DNA of 64,000 nt, from the NCBI GenBank assembly GCA_025354985.1, contig JANXLU010000005.1, forward strand, positions 53,801-117,800, given 5' to 3'. Each line of letters opens with the position of its first letter. Position 1 is the stretch's first letter. Under the pieces are notes generated by a model. The model saw only the letters and a list, made by a program, of their open reading frames with translations, was not told where the DNA came from and ran no database searches. The stretch is from Chloroflexota bacterium. GTDB lineage: Bacteria > Chloroflexota > Anaerolineae > J036 > Brachytrichaceae. This document shows positions 8,366 to 17,492 of this stretch, in pieces. Made by a program: the position numbers and the translations under genes.

Positions 8366-9439
8366 ATGAACAAAATCAAACATGCCCAGCCAGCCACATT
8401 GGCGGGTCTGACATTTATTCTGGCTCTGTCGCTGACCACTCCTGCATCCGGGTTGTCCACTTCACCAGCTGTTTCGCCCGCGTCAACTGCGGCTAACGCG
8501 GCGATGAATTACCTTCGTGCGAGCCAGATCAGTGATGGCACCATCCTGCTTTTTGGTGGCGCCGGCTCCACAAGCGCGATTGGGGATATTGCGGACGATC
8601 TGTTTGCCATCCGAGCCGTTGGAATTGCACCCGCCACGGTGGTAACCACGTCCGGCAAAACAATACTAAGCCCGCTATCGACCATAACGGCCACACGTTA
8701 CATTTCGGGAAATATTGGCGGGATTGGTAAATTATCTTTAGCCGTTGCCGCAGCAGATCTTGATCCCCGAGCATTTGACGGCCTCGACTTGGTCGTCAGC
8801 ATGACTCTGGCATACAGTTCCGCCACCGGTTCGTTTGATGACACTAATACGTGGTATCAGGCATTGGCGATGATGGGTATGGCTGCAGCCGGTGAACAAA
8901 TACCGATAACTGCGACTCGAAACCTGGCCGGACGAATTACCGGATCCGGTGGCTTTGGATATGATGCCGCCTCTGGTGCGGATACAAACACAACTGGTTT
9001 GGTGCTCGAGGCTCTTGTCTGCGGTGGCTACCCGATCACCTCGACCGAGGTCTTGAGTGCGCTTGCGTATCTCAAATCAGTGCAGCATGGTGACGCTGGA
9101 TTTGGCAATGGCTTTTCGAGCGATAGCGACATCAACAGTAGTGCCATTGTGATTCAAGGAATTCTTGCCGCAAAAACCGATCCCACGGGTTCCGCATGGC
9201 AGATTGCCAGCAGCAATCCAATCAGCTATCTGCTTTCAGCAGTGCAACCTGACAGTGGGATATATATCGTTACATCCGCCTACAAGGCTTCGCAGACGGC
9301 GGCTGCAATTCCAGCACTCATGTCGCGAACACTTCCGTTTTCCAGCCGGGCGGTTTACGTGCGCAGAGTTGCCGCAAACCAGGCCCTATATTTTCCTTAT
9401 AACCAGCATCGGATTACGCTGCCATTGATAAAAAAATGA
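8366..9439 (+). CDS. Secreted alpha/alpha-toroid protein (transcobalamin N-terminal / prenyltransferase-repeat fold)
   Basis: A 357-residue exported protein. Residues 1-29 form a signal peptide (KIK, then a hydrophobic core, ending near PASG). Residues ~40-320 show repeated helical-hairpin units of the prenyltransferase/squalene-cyclase type, with DTNTTGLVLEAL (207-217) and DINSSAIVIQGI (255-266) as the characteristic 'D-T/S...A...AL' helix starts. This fold is shared by the N-terminal barrel of animal transcobalamin and intrinsic factor. The C-terminus ends RITLPLIKK, an LPLV-type tail. It is the first gene after the cobalamin riboswitch and is followed by a DUF4430 protein and an ECF transporter. 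Cobalamin binding is inferred from context and fold, not shown. No strong SD precedes the ATG. Confidence 0.8.
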   Translation: MNKIKHAQPATLAGLTFILALSLTTPASGLSTSPAVSPASTAANAAMNYLRASQISDGTILLFGGAGSTSAIGDIADDLFAIRAVGIAPATVVTTSGKTILSPLSTITATRYISGNIGGIGKLSLAVAAADLDPRAFDGLDLVVSMTLAYSSATGSFDDTNTWYQALAMMGMAAAGEQIPITATRNLAGRITGSGGFGYDAASGADTNTTGLVLEALVCGGYPITSTEVLSALAYLKSVQHGDAGFGNGFSSDSDINSSAIVIQGILAAKTDPTGSAWQIASSNPISYLLSAVQPDSGIYIVTSAYKASQTAAAIPALMSRTLPFSSRAVYVRRVAANQALYFPYNQHRITLPLIKK

Positions 9440-9454
9440 CAAGGGAGACAGAAA

Positions 9455-9514
9455 ATGACTGCCAATCCCAATAGTACCGACAATATGTTGCATCAGTATG
9501 GTTCTACTTGCTAA
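9455..9514 (+). CDS. Small 19-codon ORF overlapping the start of the DUF4430 gene
   Basis: A good SD (AAGGGAG, 9441-9447) precedes an ATG at 9455 that opens a 19-residue frame ending at the TAA of 9512-9514. The following gene starts at 9498 in another frame and has no SD of its own. Two readings are possible: a coupling ORF whose translation delivers ribosomes to the 9498 start, or the true N-terminus of the DUF4430 protein with a single-base error in the sequence. The peptide has no recognisable domain. Confidence 0.35.
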   Translation: MTANPNSTDNMLHQYGSTC

Positions 9515-10643
9515 GAATACGCGCTGGGTCGTTTTGGCGTTGGTTGGGATGCTGTTTGGCGTAATGACAATCATCCTTGCCTCCGACAATAGCGCTCGTG
9601 CCCAATCGGCAAATCGAGCGGGACTCGTCGTTCGATTTGGGGATGGCCACTCCGAGGCAACCTGCGTAAACTTTGCCGAGCCATCCATCACCGGTTATGA
9701 GTTACTGCGCCGGTCCGGTCAGCCCATTAGCGCGGACCTGAGTAACGGCATGGGCGTGGCCATATGCAAAATCGGGTCGGATGGCTGCAGTTTTCCCGCG
9801 CAAGATTGCTTTTGCAAGTTTGTCACCGAGCAGTCCTACTGGAGTTATTGGACCATGAGGGCAGGCAACTGGGCGTATCAAAGCGCGGGTGCCAGCGGGG
9901 TCCCAGTAAAAAATGGCGATATTCAGGGCTGGTCATGGGCACGCGGAACGCAAACGGGGCCAGCGGCGAACAAGCCGCCCGTGATTGCATTGGATCAGAT
10001 TTGTGGGGTGACATCTGCGACGTTCGTTCCGAACACCTCGACTCCAACGCGGACAGCGACCGCGTCACCCGCGCCGCCAGAGCCGATCATCGGCGGAGGT
10101 GGTGTGCCATTGCCCACGGTTACCCCGATCACACCACAGCCGGCCGCCTCTGCAACCCAAATTGCACAGGTCCCCACCCCTTCCGTAACGGGGTCGCCAA
10201 CCCAAGTCGCGCAGCCAACATCAGCTCAAAGTGCCACCATAACACCTGCGCCAACCGCGGCTCAAATCCCAACTGCAATCCCAACAATGACTGTTGCGCC
10301 CACTTATGCTGCTCTTGCGTCCGCCACCCTAACACCCACGTTGCCAATGATGACGCTGACGCCGATCATGCTACCTGTGCGGCGGTTGCTAACGGAACCC
10401 CCAACGACTCCATCGAGCACAGCCGCGCCACAACTACTATCGGGTCTACCAACTGCAACTTCTGAACCACCTCCTTCAACGCTCGTAGCAGCGGCCACAA
10501 CCAGCATCGTGACGACGGCCACCGCCGGCTCTGGAATTGAAGACGTATCTGGAAACCGCGATCTTTCTTCACCATACCTCCTGTTTGGCGGCATGGCAGC
10601 AGTGCTTTTGGCGGCTATTGGATTTGTATGGCGACGAAAATAA
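9498..10643 (+). CDS. Cell-surface-anchored DUF4430 (transcobalamin C-terminal-like) protein
   Basis: A 381-residue exported, membrane-anchored protein. The order is: signal peptide with ARA-Q cleavage near residue 35; a DUF4430 domain at ~41-170 with the diagnostic YWSYW (114-118), GNWAYQSAG (123-131) and KNGDIQGWSWARG (138-150) stretches and six cysteines (56, 90, 97, 104, 106, 169) that may form disulfides; a Thr/Pro/Ala-rich stalk at ~176-350; and a C-terminal membrane helix (~358-376) ending in RRK. DUF4430 is the beta domain that covers the vitamin in transcobalamin and intrinsic factor. Its stop codon overlaps the ECF S-component start as TAATG. A role as a surface cobalamin-binding partner is inferred. 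Confidence 0.82.
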   Translation: MVLLAKNTRWVVLALVGMLFGVMTIILASDNSARAQSANRAGLVVRFGDGHSEATCVNFAEPSITGYELLRRSGQPISADLSNGMGVAICKIGSDGCSFPAQDCFCKFVTEQSYWSYWTMRAGNWAYQSAGASGVPVKNGDIQGWSWARGTQTGPAANKPPVIALDQICGVTSATFVPNTSTPTRTATASPAPPEPIIGGGGVPLPTVTPITPQPAASATQIAQVPTPSVTGSPTQVAQPTSAQSATITPAPTAAQIPTAIPTMTVAPTYAALASATLTPTLPMMTLTPIMLPVRRLLTEPPTTPSSTAAPQLLSGLPTATSEPPPSTLVAAATTSIVTTATAGSGIEDVSGNRDLSSPYLLFGGMAAVLLAAIGFVWRRK

Positions 10644-11443
10644 TGTTCTGGCCCAAATACCTGAGTACAACGACGTATAGTGTGATTTCGATTGTGGGTC
10701 TGTTTGCCTTCCTTTTGCCATTTCTACAACCGCAAATTCAGCTCACTGAATCTGGCATTGGGCATACCCAGGATGCGCCCATCTTTACGATAACTCTCGT
10801 TTTTTTGTGTCTCATGGCCATGCTTTTGGACGCTCAATCCAATATGCTGAATGCAAAAACTGTCGCACTTCTCGGAGTATTGCTCTCGATCAACACAGTG
10901 ATCCGATTTGTTGAAGTGGCGATCCCGGGTCCAGGCGGCGTCACGCCAGTATTTTTCCTGATTATGGTTGCCGGGTTTGTCTTTGGCCCACGCTTTGGAA
11001 TGCTCATGGGTTGTCTTAGCTTATTGACATCCGCCTTTGTTACCGGTGGTGTGGGCCCATGGCTGCCGTTTCAGATGTTTACCGCAGGTTGGATGGGCTT
11101 GTCCGCAGGATTATTGGGACGCGCCGTCAGGCGACAAGAAAACAAGAGGTTGCAATTGGTTGCGCTTGTTGTGTTTGCAGCGCTGTGGGGGTTTCTGTAT
11201 GGCGCCATCATGAATGTCTGGTTTTGGCCGTTTGCCGACAACCCAATTCAACAAAGTTGGCGACCAGGCATGAGCCTGGGCGAAGTGATCGACCACTACC
11301 TGCTTTTTTATTCTTTGACAAGCCTGACATGGGATGCCTTTGGAGCGGCTGGAAATGGCGCGCTCATGGTCGCCTTTGGTGGTGCGGCGATCGGCGTACT
11401 AGATCGAGCACACAAGCGTTTCGAATTTGCGATCCAATCATGA
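10643..11443 (+). CDS. ECF transporter S component, probably cobalamin-specific
   Basis: The substrate-binding integral membrane subunit of an energy-coupling-factor vitamin importer, 266 residues from the ATG at 10643 (an in-frame ATG at 10628 is also possible). Six or so hydrophobic helices are visible. The conserved central region, FVEVAIPGPGGVTPVFFLI followed by GFVFGPRFGMLMG and TGGVGPWLPFQMF, resembles S components found beside cobalamin riboswitches and DUF4430 proteins. Riboswitch control, the neighbouring secreted proteins, and the following T and A genes all point to cobalamin. Start and stop overlap both neighbours, so stoichiometric expression is likely. Confidence 0.85.
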   Translation: MFWPKYLSTTTYSVISIVGLFAFLLPFLQPQIQLTESGIGHTQDAPIFTITLVFLCLMAMLLDAQSNMLNAKTVALLGVLLSINTVIRFVEVAIPGPGGVTPVFFLIMVAGFVFGPRFGMLMGCLSLLTSAFVTGGVGPWLPFQMFTAGWMGLSAGLLGRAVRRQENKRLQLVALVVFAALWGFLYGAIMNVWFWPFADNPIQQSWRPGMSLGEVIDHYLLFYSLTSLTWDAFGAAGNGALMVAFGGAAIGVLDRAHKRFEFAIQS

Positions 11444-12444
11444 GACACCCACTTGGCTGGGTCGCCTGGCTTGCGGCGTGTAGCGCATCCGTGTGGCGCA
11501 CACGCAACCCGCTTTACTTAATCCTGGCGGTGCTGGCCATTGTCCTTGTTCGCAATTCAAGCAAGACCGAGTCAGACAACCCGTCGGTCTCGTCATGGCG
11601 CTGGATATTTGCCATGGTTCCGATATCTGCGCTGTTTAACGCGCTTTGGACGCGCGTGGGTGACACTCGATTGTTCGTTTTGCCCGATTGGCTCCCGCTT
11701 GTTGGCGGTGCGATCACGCTCGAAGCGCTGACGTACGGTGCGCAAAATGGTCTGGTGTTATTGGCGCTGCTTCTGGCGTTTTCCGTGGTGAACCAGCACC
11801 TCTCGATCCATGACTGGATATCATTTGTGCCACGAGTGTTCCATCAACTGGCCGTGGTCGTGACCATTGCCGTCACGTATGTGCCATTAAGCATTCGTGA
11901 AATCCACGTCATTCGCGATGCGCAGACCATACGCGGTCATCAACCCCGCGGGGCACGAGACTGGGTTCCGCTATTTGTGCCGCTGCTTACCGGGGCCCTT
12001 GAACGCGCTCTTACTCTGTCGGAATCCATGGCCGCCCGGGGTTTTGCGGCTCCGGTCAAGCCGTCTTGGTCCCTGCAAGGGTCCGTCATCGCGGGCGCGG
12101 CGCTGATATGTCTGGGAGGCTTAACACCAATGCTTTCCAACCAAATTCATGGGCTTATTTTCATTCTTCCCGGTATCGCACTAGTGGTCATTGCTCTCCT
12201 ATTTTCTGAACGGCGCAGTGGCGTCGTGCGTTATGAAGTACAGCACCTTTGGCGCATGGACATGCTCGCTCTTTTCCTTTCCGTTGTCGTCGTACTGTTA
12301 CCGATGGCGCCCTGGCTGGACAGCCGGAGTCTGGTCTACTACCCGTATCCGGTGCTTACCGCACCAGCATTCGATCCCTGGTTCGGGGGTGGCATGATGC
12401 TGATCGCGTTTCCCGCATTTCTCGCGAAACGGTCACACATATGA
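11440..12444 (+). CDS. ecfT: ECF transporter T component (EcfT/CbiQ family)
   Basis: The transmembrane coupling subunit that connects the S component to the ATPases. The ATG at 11440 (ATGA overlap with the S gene) gives 334 residues. Hydrophobic helices flank a cytoplasmic domain holding the two family signatures: an Ala/Arg/Gly motif in RDAQTIRGHQPRG (159-171) and MAARGF (197-202), whose helices dock into grooves of the ATPase dimer. A longer open frame upstream lies inside the S gene and is rejected. A dedicated T component suggests a group I-like, self-contained transporter. Confidence 0.88.
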   Translation: MRHPLGWVAWLAACSASVWRTRNPLYLILAVLAIVLVRNSSKTESDNPSVSSWRWIFAMVPISALFNALWTRVGDTRLFVLPDWLPLVGGAITLEALTYGAQNGLVLLALLLAFSVVNQHLSIHDWISFVPRVFHQLAVVVTIAVTYVPLSIREIHVIRDAQTIRGHQPRGARDWVPLFVPLLTGALERALTLSESMAARGFAAPVKPSWSLQGSVIAGAALICLGGLTPMLSNQIHGLIFILPGIALVVIALLFSERRSGVVRYEVQHLWRMDMLALFLSVVVVLLPMAPWLDSRSLVYYPYPVLTAPAFDPWFGGGMMLIAFPAFLAKRSHI

Positions 12445-14102
12445 TTGAGCTGCAGCATGTCACGTTCACCTACCCCGATGGGCGGGCGCCAGCTTTGAAC
12501 GACGTTTCTCTGGTTCTTGCGCCAGGTGGCATGTCTGTGATTACCGGCCCAAGTGGATGTGGCAAGAGCACGCTGCTGCGGTGCCTGAACGGACTGGTGC
12601 CACACTACAGCGGCGGCCATATGTCCGGCCGTATTCGGGTGGCTGGGCAGGATCCCATTGCAGAATCTCCCCATGGCATGGCCCGACACGTCGGCATGGT
12701 CCAGCAAGACCCCGAGGCACAGTTCGTGATGGATGTGGTTGAGGATGAAATTGCGTTTGCGCTTGAAACCAGCGGGCTGTCCAGAAGCGCCATGAGGATG
12801 CGTGTAGAAGAAACGCTGGACCTGCTGCAGCTTGTCCCGCTGCGCCGCCGGCAAGTACTCACCCTATCCGGCGGGGAAAAGCAAAAAGTGGTCATTGCAG
12901 CAGCGCTTGCGCTGCGCCCCGACGTGCTGATACTGGACGAGCCCACGTCACAGTTGGACCCGCAGTCCGCTGAGACAGTACTAACCGCGCTTGCCGGGTT
13001 AAACAATGACCTTGGCCTAACGATTTTGTTAAGTGAACATCGCCTGGACCGCGTGCTGCAGTTTGCGGATACCCTAATCGTGATGAGGGCCGGCGCCGCG
13101 ATCACCGGACCAACAGCGCAGCTTGCGGGCACGCTGGCCCACCCACCGCCAATTATTCAAATTGCGACTGCAATGGGCTGGTCACCTCTCCCGTTAACCA
13201 TCAAGCGCGGGCGCGCGCATAGCGAGCGTACCAGGCTTGCGCCGGCGCCTGCGGCACGCGCCAAAGCACCTGCCCGCCCCATCCTTGAAGTTATTGGTGT
13301 CACCGCATCTCACGGCACAAACCGGGTGTTAAACCACGTGTCACTTATCGCAGGAGCCGGTGAGCTGACCGCCCTTATGGGACGGAATGGAAGCGGCAAG
13401 TCAACGCTATTGCGTTCCATTGTTGGTCTGCAGAAGGTGCAACACGGCTCAATAAGGATGGCTGGTCATGACATCAGCCGCATGCCGGTGGCTGAGCGCT
13501 GCCGTCACATCGCTTATTTGCCGCAAGACCCTAATGCGATGCTCTTTGCACCAACGGTGCGTGACGAGGTGGCTGCTACGCTTCGCAATCATCAGGTTCC
13601 AGTAACAGAAGAACGTGGCTTGATAACCCGTATGCTCGAAACATTGGGCATCGATCACCTGGCAAATGCCTACCCGCGCGACCTAAGCACCGGGGAACGG
13701 CAGCGGGTTGCGCTGGCGGCAATTCTGGTTACAAACCCGATTGCTCTGTTGCTCGACGAACCAACCCGGGGACTGGATGGCTCCGCAAAGCATGCGCTGG
13801 GAACCTATTTAATCTCCTGCCAAGCGCGTGGCCTTGCCATTGTGCTTGTCACCCATGACACCGAGTTTGCCGCCGAGCTTGCAGATCGGGTGATCGTACT
13901 TGCAAGTGGCGAAGTCATTGCTGATGGCTCGCCGCATGATGTTTTGGCTCACTCACCCGTCTTTTCTACACAGGTGGCAAAGCTATTCCCGGGCTCCGGA
14001 TGGCTGACAGCCACGCAGGTGCTGGCTACCCGTCAACCGGCCAGCCAGACATTGTCAGCGGAAAATCAGACCGACGCGGTAAACTTGACCCACAATGGCT
14101 AA
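12441..14102 (+). CDS. ECF transporter ATPase, two fused ABC domains (EcfA-EcfA')
   Basis: A 553-residue cytoplasmic protein with two complete ABC ATPase domains, replacing the usual EcfA and EcfA' pair. Domain 1 starts [14 protein letters not shown] with Walker [10 protein letters not shown] (36-44), Q-loop in [10 protein letters not shown], signature LSGGEKQKV and Walker [13 protein letters not shown]. Domain 2 begins about residue 285 with Walker [10 protein letters not shown] (~313), [10 protein letters not shown], a variant signature LSTGERQRV and [11 protein letters not shown]. The start ATG overlaps the T gene stop (ATGA). It powers vitamin uptake with the adjacent S and T subunits. 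The stop overlaps the cyclophilin gene by 8 nt. Confidence 0.93.
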   Translation: MIELQHVTFTYPDGRAPALNDVSLVLAPGGMSVITGPSGCGKSTLLRCLNGLVPHYSGGHMSGRIRVAGQDPIAESPHGMARHVGMVQQDPEAQFVMDVVEDEIAFALETSGLSRSAMRMRVEETLDLLQLVPLRRRQVLTLSGGEKQKVVIAAALALRPDVLILDEPTSQLDPQSAETVLTALAGLNNDLGLTILLSEHRLDRVLQFADTLIVMRAGAAITGPTAQLAGTLAHPPPIIQIATAMGWSPLPLTIKRGRAHSERTRLAPAPAARAKAPARPILEVIGVTASHGTNRVLNHVSLIAGAGELTALMGRNGSGKSTLLRSIVGLQKVQHGSIRMAGHDISRMPVAERCRHIAYLPQDPNAMLFAPTVRDEVAATLRNHQVPVTEERGLITRMLETLGIDHLANAYPRDLSTGERQRVALAAILVTNPIALLLDEPTRGLDGSAKHALGTYLISCQARGLAIVLVTHDTEFAAELADRVIVLASGEVIADGSPHDVLAHSPVFSTQVAKLFPGSGWLTATQVLATRQPASQTLSAENQTDAVNLTHNG

Positions 14103-14607
14103 ACAATACAAGCGGGCACCCGAGATGGTGATCGATCCCAAGAAGAAATACAAGGCTCGTTTCAAGACAAGCCGCGGTGACATTGTCATCGATTTGCACG
14201 CAGACCGGACTCCAATCACAGTAAACAACTTTGTGTTTCTCGCGCGCGAAGGCTATTACGATGGAACCACTTTTCACCGGGTGATCAAAGGCTTTATGGT
14301 TCAGGGCGGCGATCCAACCGCCACGGGTTCCGGCGGACCGGGCTACAAGTTCGCCGACGAATTCGTCAAAGATCTGCGGCATTCACATCCCGGAATCTTG
14401 AGCATGGCCAACGCCGGTCCAGGCACCAATGGCAGCCAGTTTTTTATCACGCACGTGCCCACGCCCCACCTCGACGGCAAACATTCCGTGTTTGGCAAAG
14501 TGAGCGAAGGGATGAACGTGGTCAACAGTATCCGCGAGCGCGACCCGGGTCGTGACCGCGAGCCCGGTGATACGCTTGTCACCGTGACCATCGAAGAGAG
14601 CGAATAG
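14095..14607 (+). CDS. Cyclophilin-type peptidyl-prolyl cis-trans isomerase
   Basis: A 170-residue single-domain cyclophilin that catalyses cis-trans isomerisation of X-Pro bonds. Signature motifs are [15 protein letters not shown] (catalytic Arg), NGSQFFIT and LDGKHSVFG. No signal peptide is evident, so it is probably cytoplasmic. It overlaps the end of the ECF ATPase by 8 nt and is followed by a strong terminator, so it belongs to the cobalamin-controlled transcript; whether it helps the transporter or is a passenger is unknown. The preceding Thr/Pro-rich surface protein is an exported substrate and would not meet it unless this protein is also exported. Confidence 0.95.
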   Translation: MAKQYKRAPEMVIDPKKKYKARFKTSRGDIVIDLHADRTPITVNNFVFLAREGYYDGTTFHRVIKGFMVQGGDPTATGSGGPGYKFADEFVKDLRHSHPGILSMANAGPGTNGSQFFITHVPTPHLDGKHSVFGKVSEGMNVVNSIRERDPGRDREPGDTLVTVTIEESE

Positions 14608-14630
14608 TTCAATTCGCCGATCGTCGTTAC

Positions 14631-14673
14631 AATGACTCCATTGGCGATGCCAGCGGAGTCATTCCTATTTTTC
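14631..14673 (+). terminator. Rho-independent terminator of the cobalamin-uptake operon
   Basis: A perfect 9-bp stem AATGACTCC / GGAGTCATT with a 15-nt loop is followed by CCTATTTTT. It lies 24 nt after the cyclophilin stop and before the next gene, so it likely ends the riboswitch-controlled transcript. Confidence 0.8.
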
Positions 14674-14680
14674 AGATGTT

Positions 14681-15532
14681 ATGAAAACAATTGTCTTCCA
14701 TGCCGATGACCTGGGCATGTGCCACGCCGCAAATACCGCATTCGCAAAAATCGCAGCGTATGGCATTACCCGGTGCGGCTCAGTTATGGTGCCATGCCCG
14801 TGGTTCCCGGAACTGGCATCATTGGCACGCGAAAATCCAGCCTGGGACATTGGCGTGCATTTGACCTTGACAAGCGAGTGGAATTCGTGTCGCTGGGGAC
14901 CCATCAGTACTCAAAACACGGCCAGCGGAATGATGGACTCTGAAGGGTATTTCTGGCGTAGCACTGCGGATGCGATCAAGCATGTTGACCCGGTTTTTGC
15001 GCGAGCGGAAATGCGCGCACAGATAGATCGTGCGCTGGCTGCAGGCATCGATGTCACGCATTTGGACTCGCACATGGGAACAGCCTTCAGCCCTGTTCTG
15101 ATGCAAACCTATGTTGATCTTGCGATCGAATATCGGGTGCCCGCATTCATTACTCATATTGTGGAGTCCGCATGGCCGTTTTCACAATATGGCGCCGAGC
15201 GCACCGCCGCCATGCGCGCAGCTGTTACCACCGCGCAGCAGGCCGGCCTGCCAATATTCTCCGGAATGGGCTATGAGCCGCTTGATGAGCCTGATAACCG
15301 TCTGGAACAGTATGTATCCGGGCTCGCCGCCACGACGGACGGGCTCACACACTTTCTGTATCATCCTGCGATGGCCGGTGACGAACTAACTGCAATTGCG
15401 CCAGATCACGAGGCCCGGGAAGGTGACCTGGCCGTTTTTACAGATCCGAATTTTCAAATTGCACTACAGAAGGCCGGTGTGAGTTTGACGGGCTACCGCG
15501 AATTGCGCGATGCCTACCGGGCCCGCACATAA
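14681..15532 (+). CDS. ChbG/YdjC-family carbohydrate deacetylase
   Basis: A 283-residue metal-dependent deacetylase-like enzyme of the YdjC/ChbG family, which removes acetyl groups from N-acetylated oligosaccharides such as diacetylchitobiose. Visible family motifs are HADDLGMCHAAN (metal Asp near residue 9-10), DIGVHLTLTSEW and THLDSHMGT (metal histidines). No signal peptide is seen. It is a single gene between two terminators. The natural substrate in this organism is unknown, and no chitobiose transport genes are nearby. Confidence 0.9.
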   Translation: MKTIVFHADDLGMCHAANTAFAKIAAYGITRCGSVMVPCPWFPELASLARENPAWDIGVHLTLTSEWNSCRWGPISTQNTASGMMDSEGYFWRSTADAIKHVDPVFARAEMRAQIDRALAAGIDVTHLDSHMGTAFSPVLMQTYVDLAIEYRVPAFITHIVESAWPFSQYGAERTAAMRAAVTTAQQAGLPIFSGMGYEPLDEPDNRLEQYVSGLAATTDGLTHFLYHPAMAGDELTAIAPDHEAREGDLAVFTDPNFQIALQKAGVSLTGYRELRDAYRART

Positions 15533-15547
15533 TAGTTATCCCACAGA

Positions 15548-15576
15548 ATATCCCACACGAAACGTGGGATATCTTT
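15548..15576 (+). terminator. Rho-independent terminator after the ChbG-like gene
   Basis: ATATCCCAC / GTGGGATAT forms a perfect 9-bp stem with a 7-nt loop followed by CTTTT on the plus strand. It separates convergent genes and may slow transcription from both sides. Confidence 0.75.
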
Positions 15577-15580
15577 TCAA

Positions 15581-16360
15581 TCAGGCGTGCGCTCCGGCCA
15601 ACCGAGCGCCGGGGAAACGGCCAAGCTCATATCCGATTTCAACGCCGTCGCGATATACGTCGGTCACCACATAGTCATCCGCAAATGCTTCGGTGAGCAA
15701 CTGCCGGGTATGCAGTCGGTATGCGAGCGCCGCCTCCGCATCACGTTTTTTTAAGGATTGAAAATCCCGCTCGAGCTTAATGCGCATGTGTGCGGTGGCA
15801 CGGTCGGACCGCCACACGTCGCGATCTTCTTCATTGAGCCACCACTCGGTTTCAAATCGGTCGGATGGCAGACCGGCGTTTAATGAATCACGCATGTCGC
15901 CATACGCATTTGGGATGTAGGTGCGAACAATGCATCCGAGCTTATGAATGTTGAGGTGAGCGTTGCGCGCCTCCAGTGGATCATATGTCCACGCCATCAG
16001 GTTTAGGCCCAAGGCGCGCGCAGAAACTGCCTGTGCGCGCTTTAATGCCTCACCAATGCCATAGCCCTGCAGCTCGCTTCGTACGGCAGCAAGATGGCTA
16101 TAGTGCATCAGCCCGTTGGACGCGCCCGGCGCGGACGAGGGCGACAACCAGCCAAATACATATCCAATCAGGTCGCCAGAATCCAAAAACGCGCCGATGG
16201 TCAGCCCACCATGGCGCTGCATCGCGATCGACACATTATTCGGGATTGGCGAGTCACCCCGCCACACGGACATTTGGAGCGTTTCGGCCTGCAGATGATC
16301 ATCGACACCGGCAAACTGCCGGATGTGATACTTGGGTGGTTGGTTTGATTGCTCACTCAT
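15581..16360 (-). CDS. GNAT-family N-acetyltransferase-like protein (COG3375-like)
   Basis: A 259-residue protein with a GNAT fold. The acetyl-CoA-binding region is SHLAAVRSELQGYGIGEALKRAQ, where the usual Q/R-x-x-G-x-G/A is represented by QGYGIG. The following MAWTYDPLEARNAHLNIHKLG stretch is characteristic of the large predicted acetyltransferases of COG3375. Substrate is unknown. I chose ATG 16360, 13 nt after the alr stop, over a start 36 nt upstream that would overlap alr. Confidence 0.78.
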   Translation of the reverse strand: MSEQSNQPPKYHIRQFAGVDDHLQAETLQMSVWRGDSPIPNNVSIAMQRHGGLTIGAFLDSGDLIGYVFGWLSPSSAPGASNGLMHYSHLAAVRSELQGYGIGEALKRAQAVSARALGLNLMAWTYDPLEARNAHLNIHKLGCIVRTYIPNAYGDMRDSLNAGLPSDRFETEWWLNEEDRDVWRSDRATAHMRIKLERDFQSLKKRDAEAALAYRLHTRQLLTEAFADDYVVTDVYRDGVEIGYELGRFPGARLAGAHA

Positions 16361-16373
16361 GGAAACGGTGATA

Positions 16374-17483
16374 CTAAATATAGTCGCGGCGCACACGAGG
16401 CAAAATAGCCGTGGTCACCTCATAATTAATTGTTCCCGTTTCGCGCGCGACAGAAACCGCGTCGATGGTCAATCCGGCCTGGCTGCCCAGGATGACAACG
16501 TCGTCATCCAACTCGGCACCCGTGACGTTGGTAAGATCGACCATAAACTGATCCATGCATATGCGACCCACAATTGGGGCGCGCTGTCCACGCACGAGCA
16601 CAAAACTATTGACATGGGGTGCGCGCCGAAAGCCGTCGCCATAGCCAACGGGAACCACGCCAATTAATCGCGGCTCGTTACACCGTACTGTTCCACCGTA
16701 ACTTATCGTGGCGCCTGCCGGCAACCATTTGAGGCTGGCGATGCCGGAATGCCAGCCGAGCGCAGGTTGCAAAGCGCTGAACTTCCCAAGTTGGGGACTA
16801 CCGGTTTCGAATGGCGACATGCCATAGATACCGAGGCCGACCCGCACCATGTCGTAGTGTGCTGCCGGATAGGCTATTGTCGCGGCCGTATTGGCGGCAT
16901 GGACATACGCTGGGCGCTTGATTTGACGCAAGACCGCGTTAAATCGGTCCACTTGGTTCATGGTGACAACCGGGTCGCTATCGGCGCTGCTAAAGTGGGT
17001 AAATATGCCTTCGACAACAAGCCCGGGCATGTTTGCAATTCGTTCAAACCGTTCCGCAGCCTGATCGTGCCAAACACCAAGGCGCCCCATACCCGTGTCA
17101 ATTTTCACGTGGACAAAAGCGGGCTCGTGTAGTTGCATGGCAGCTTTTGAAAACACCTCGGCGACCGAAAGGTCGCACAACATGACACGCACACGAGCCT
17201 GAATTGCCTGATCAGCCATGCCACCCGGGCAATATCCCATGGCCAAAATTGGATTGCGAACGCCAGCGGCCCTAAGCTTCAGAGCCTCCGGCAACGTGGC
17301 AACACCCAACCAATCCACACCACTTTCAGCCATCGCCTGGGCAACCCGATCAGCGCCGTGACCATACGCATTGGCCTTTACGACAGCCATTATGCGCACG
17401 TGCGGGCCAACGTGTGCCCGAAACAGTGCCAGGTTACGGGTGATGGCGTTTAGGTCAACGATTACCCGGGTCGGATGCTGCAT
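16374..17483 (-). CDS. alr: Alanine racemase
   Basis: A PLP enzyme interconverting L- and D-alanine for peptidoglycan synthesis, 369 residues, cytoplasmic. The PLP-binding lysine is in VVKANAYGHG (residues ~33-42), the catalytic tyrosine lies in ISYGGT in the C-terminal domain, and GIFTHFSSAD and CMDQFMVD are family signatures. It starts 9 nt after the miaB stop and is followed by a GNAT gene, so these three are likely cotranscribed. Confidence 0.96.
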   Translation of the reverse strand: MQHPTRVIVDLNAITRNLALFRAHVGPHVRIMAVVKANAYGHGADRVAQAMAESGVDWLGVATLPEALKLRAAGVRNPILAMGYCPGGMADQAIQARVRVMLCDLSVAEVFSKAAMQLHEPAFVHVKIDTGMGRLGVWHDQAAERFERIANMPGLVVEGIFTHFSSADSDPVVTMNQVDRFNAVLRQIKRPAYVHAANTAATIAYPAAHYDMVRVGLGIYGMSPFETGSPQLGKFSALQPALGWHSGIASLKWLPAGATISYGGTVRCNEPRLIGVVPVGYGDGFRRAPHVNSFVLVRGQRAPIVGRICMDQFMVDLTNVTGAELDDDVVILGSQAGLTIDAVSVARETGTINYEVTTAILPRVRRDYI

Positions 17484-17492
17484 GGCCTGGAT

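Noticed and set aside
10040..10480. Repetitive ACC/CCA-rich DNA considered as a minisatellite or CRISPR-like array
   Set aside because: It encodes the Thr/Pro/Ala stalk of the DUF4430 protein in frame; units are irregular and there are no spacers.
11059..11439. Upstream extension of the ECF T-component frame
   Set aside because: It overlaps the conserved S-component gene entirely; the ATGA junction at 11440 gives the correct T-family start.
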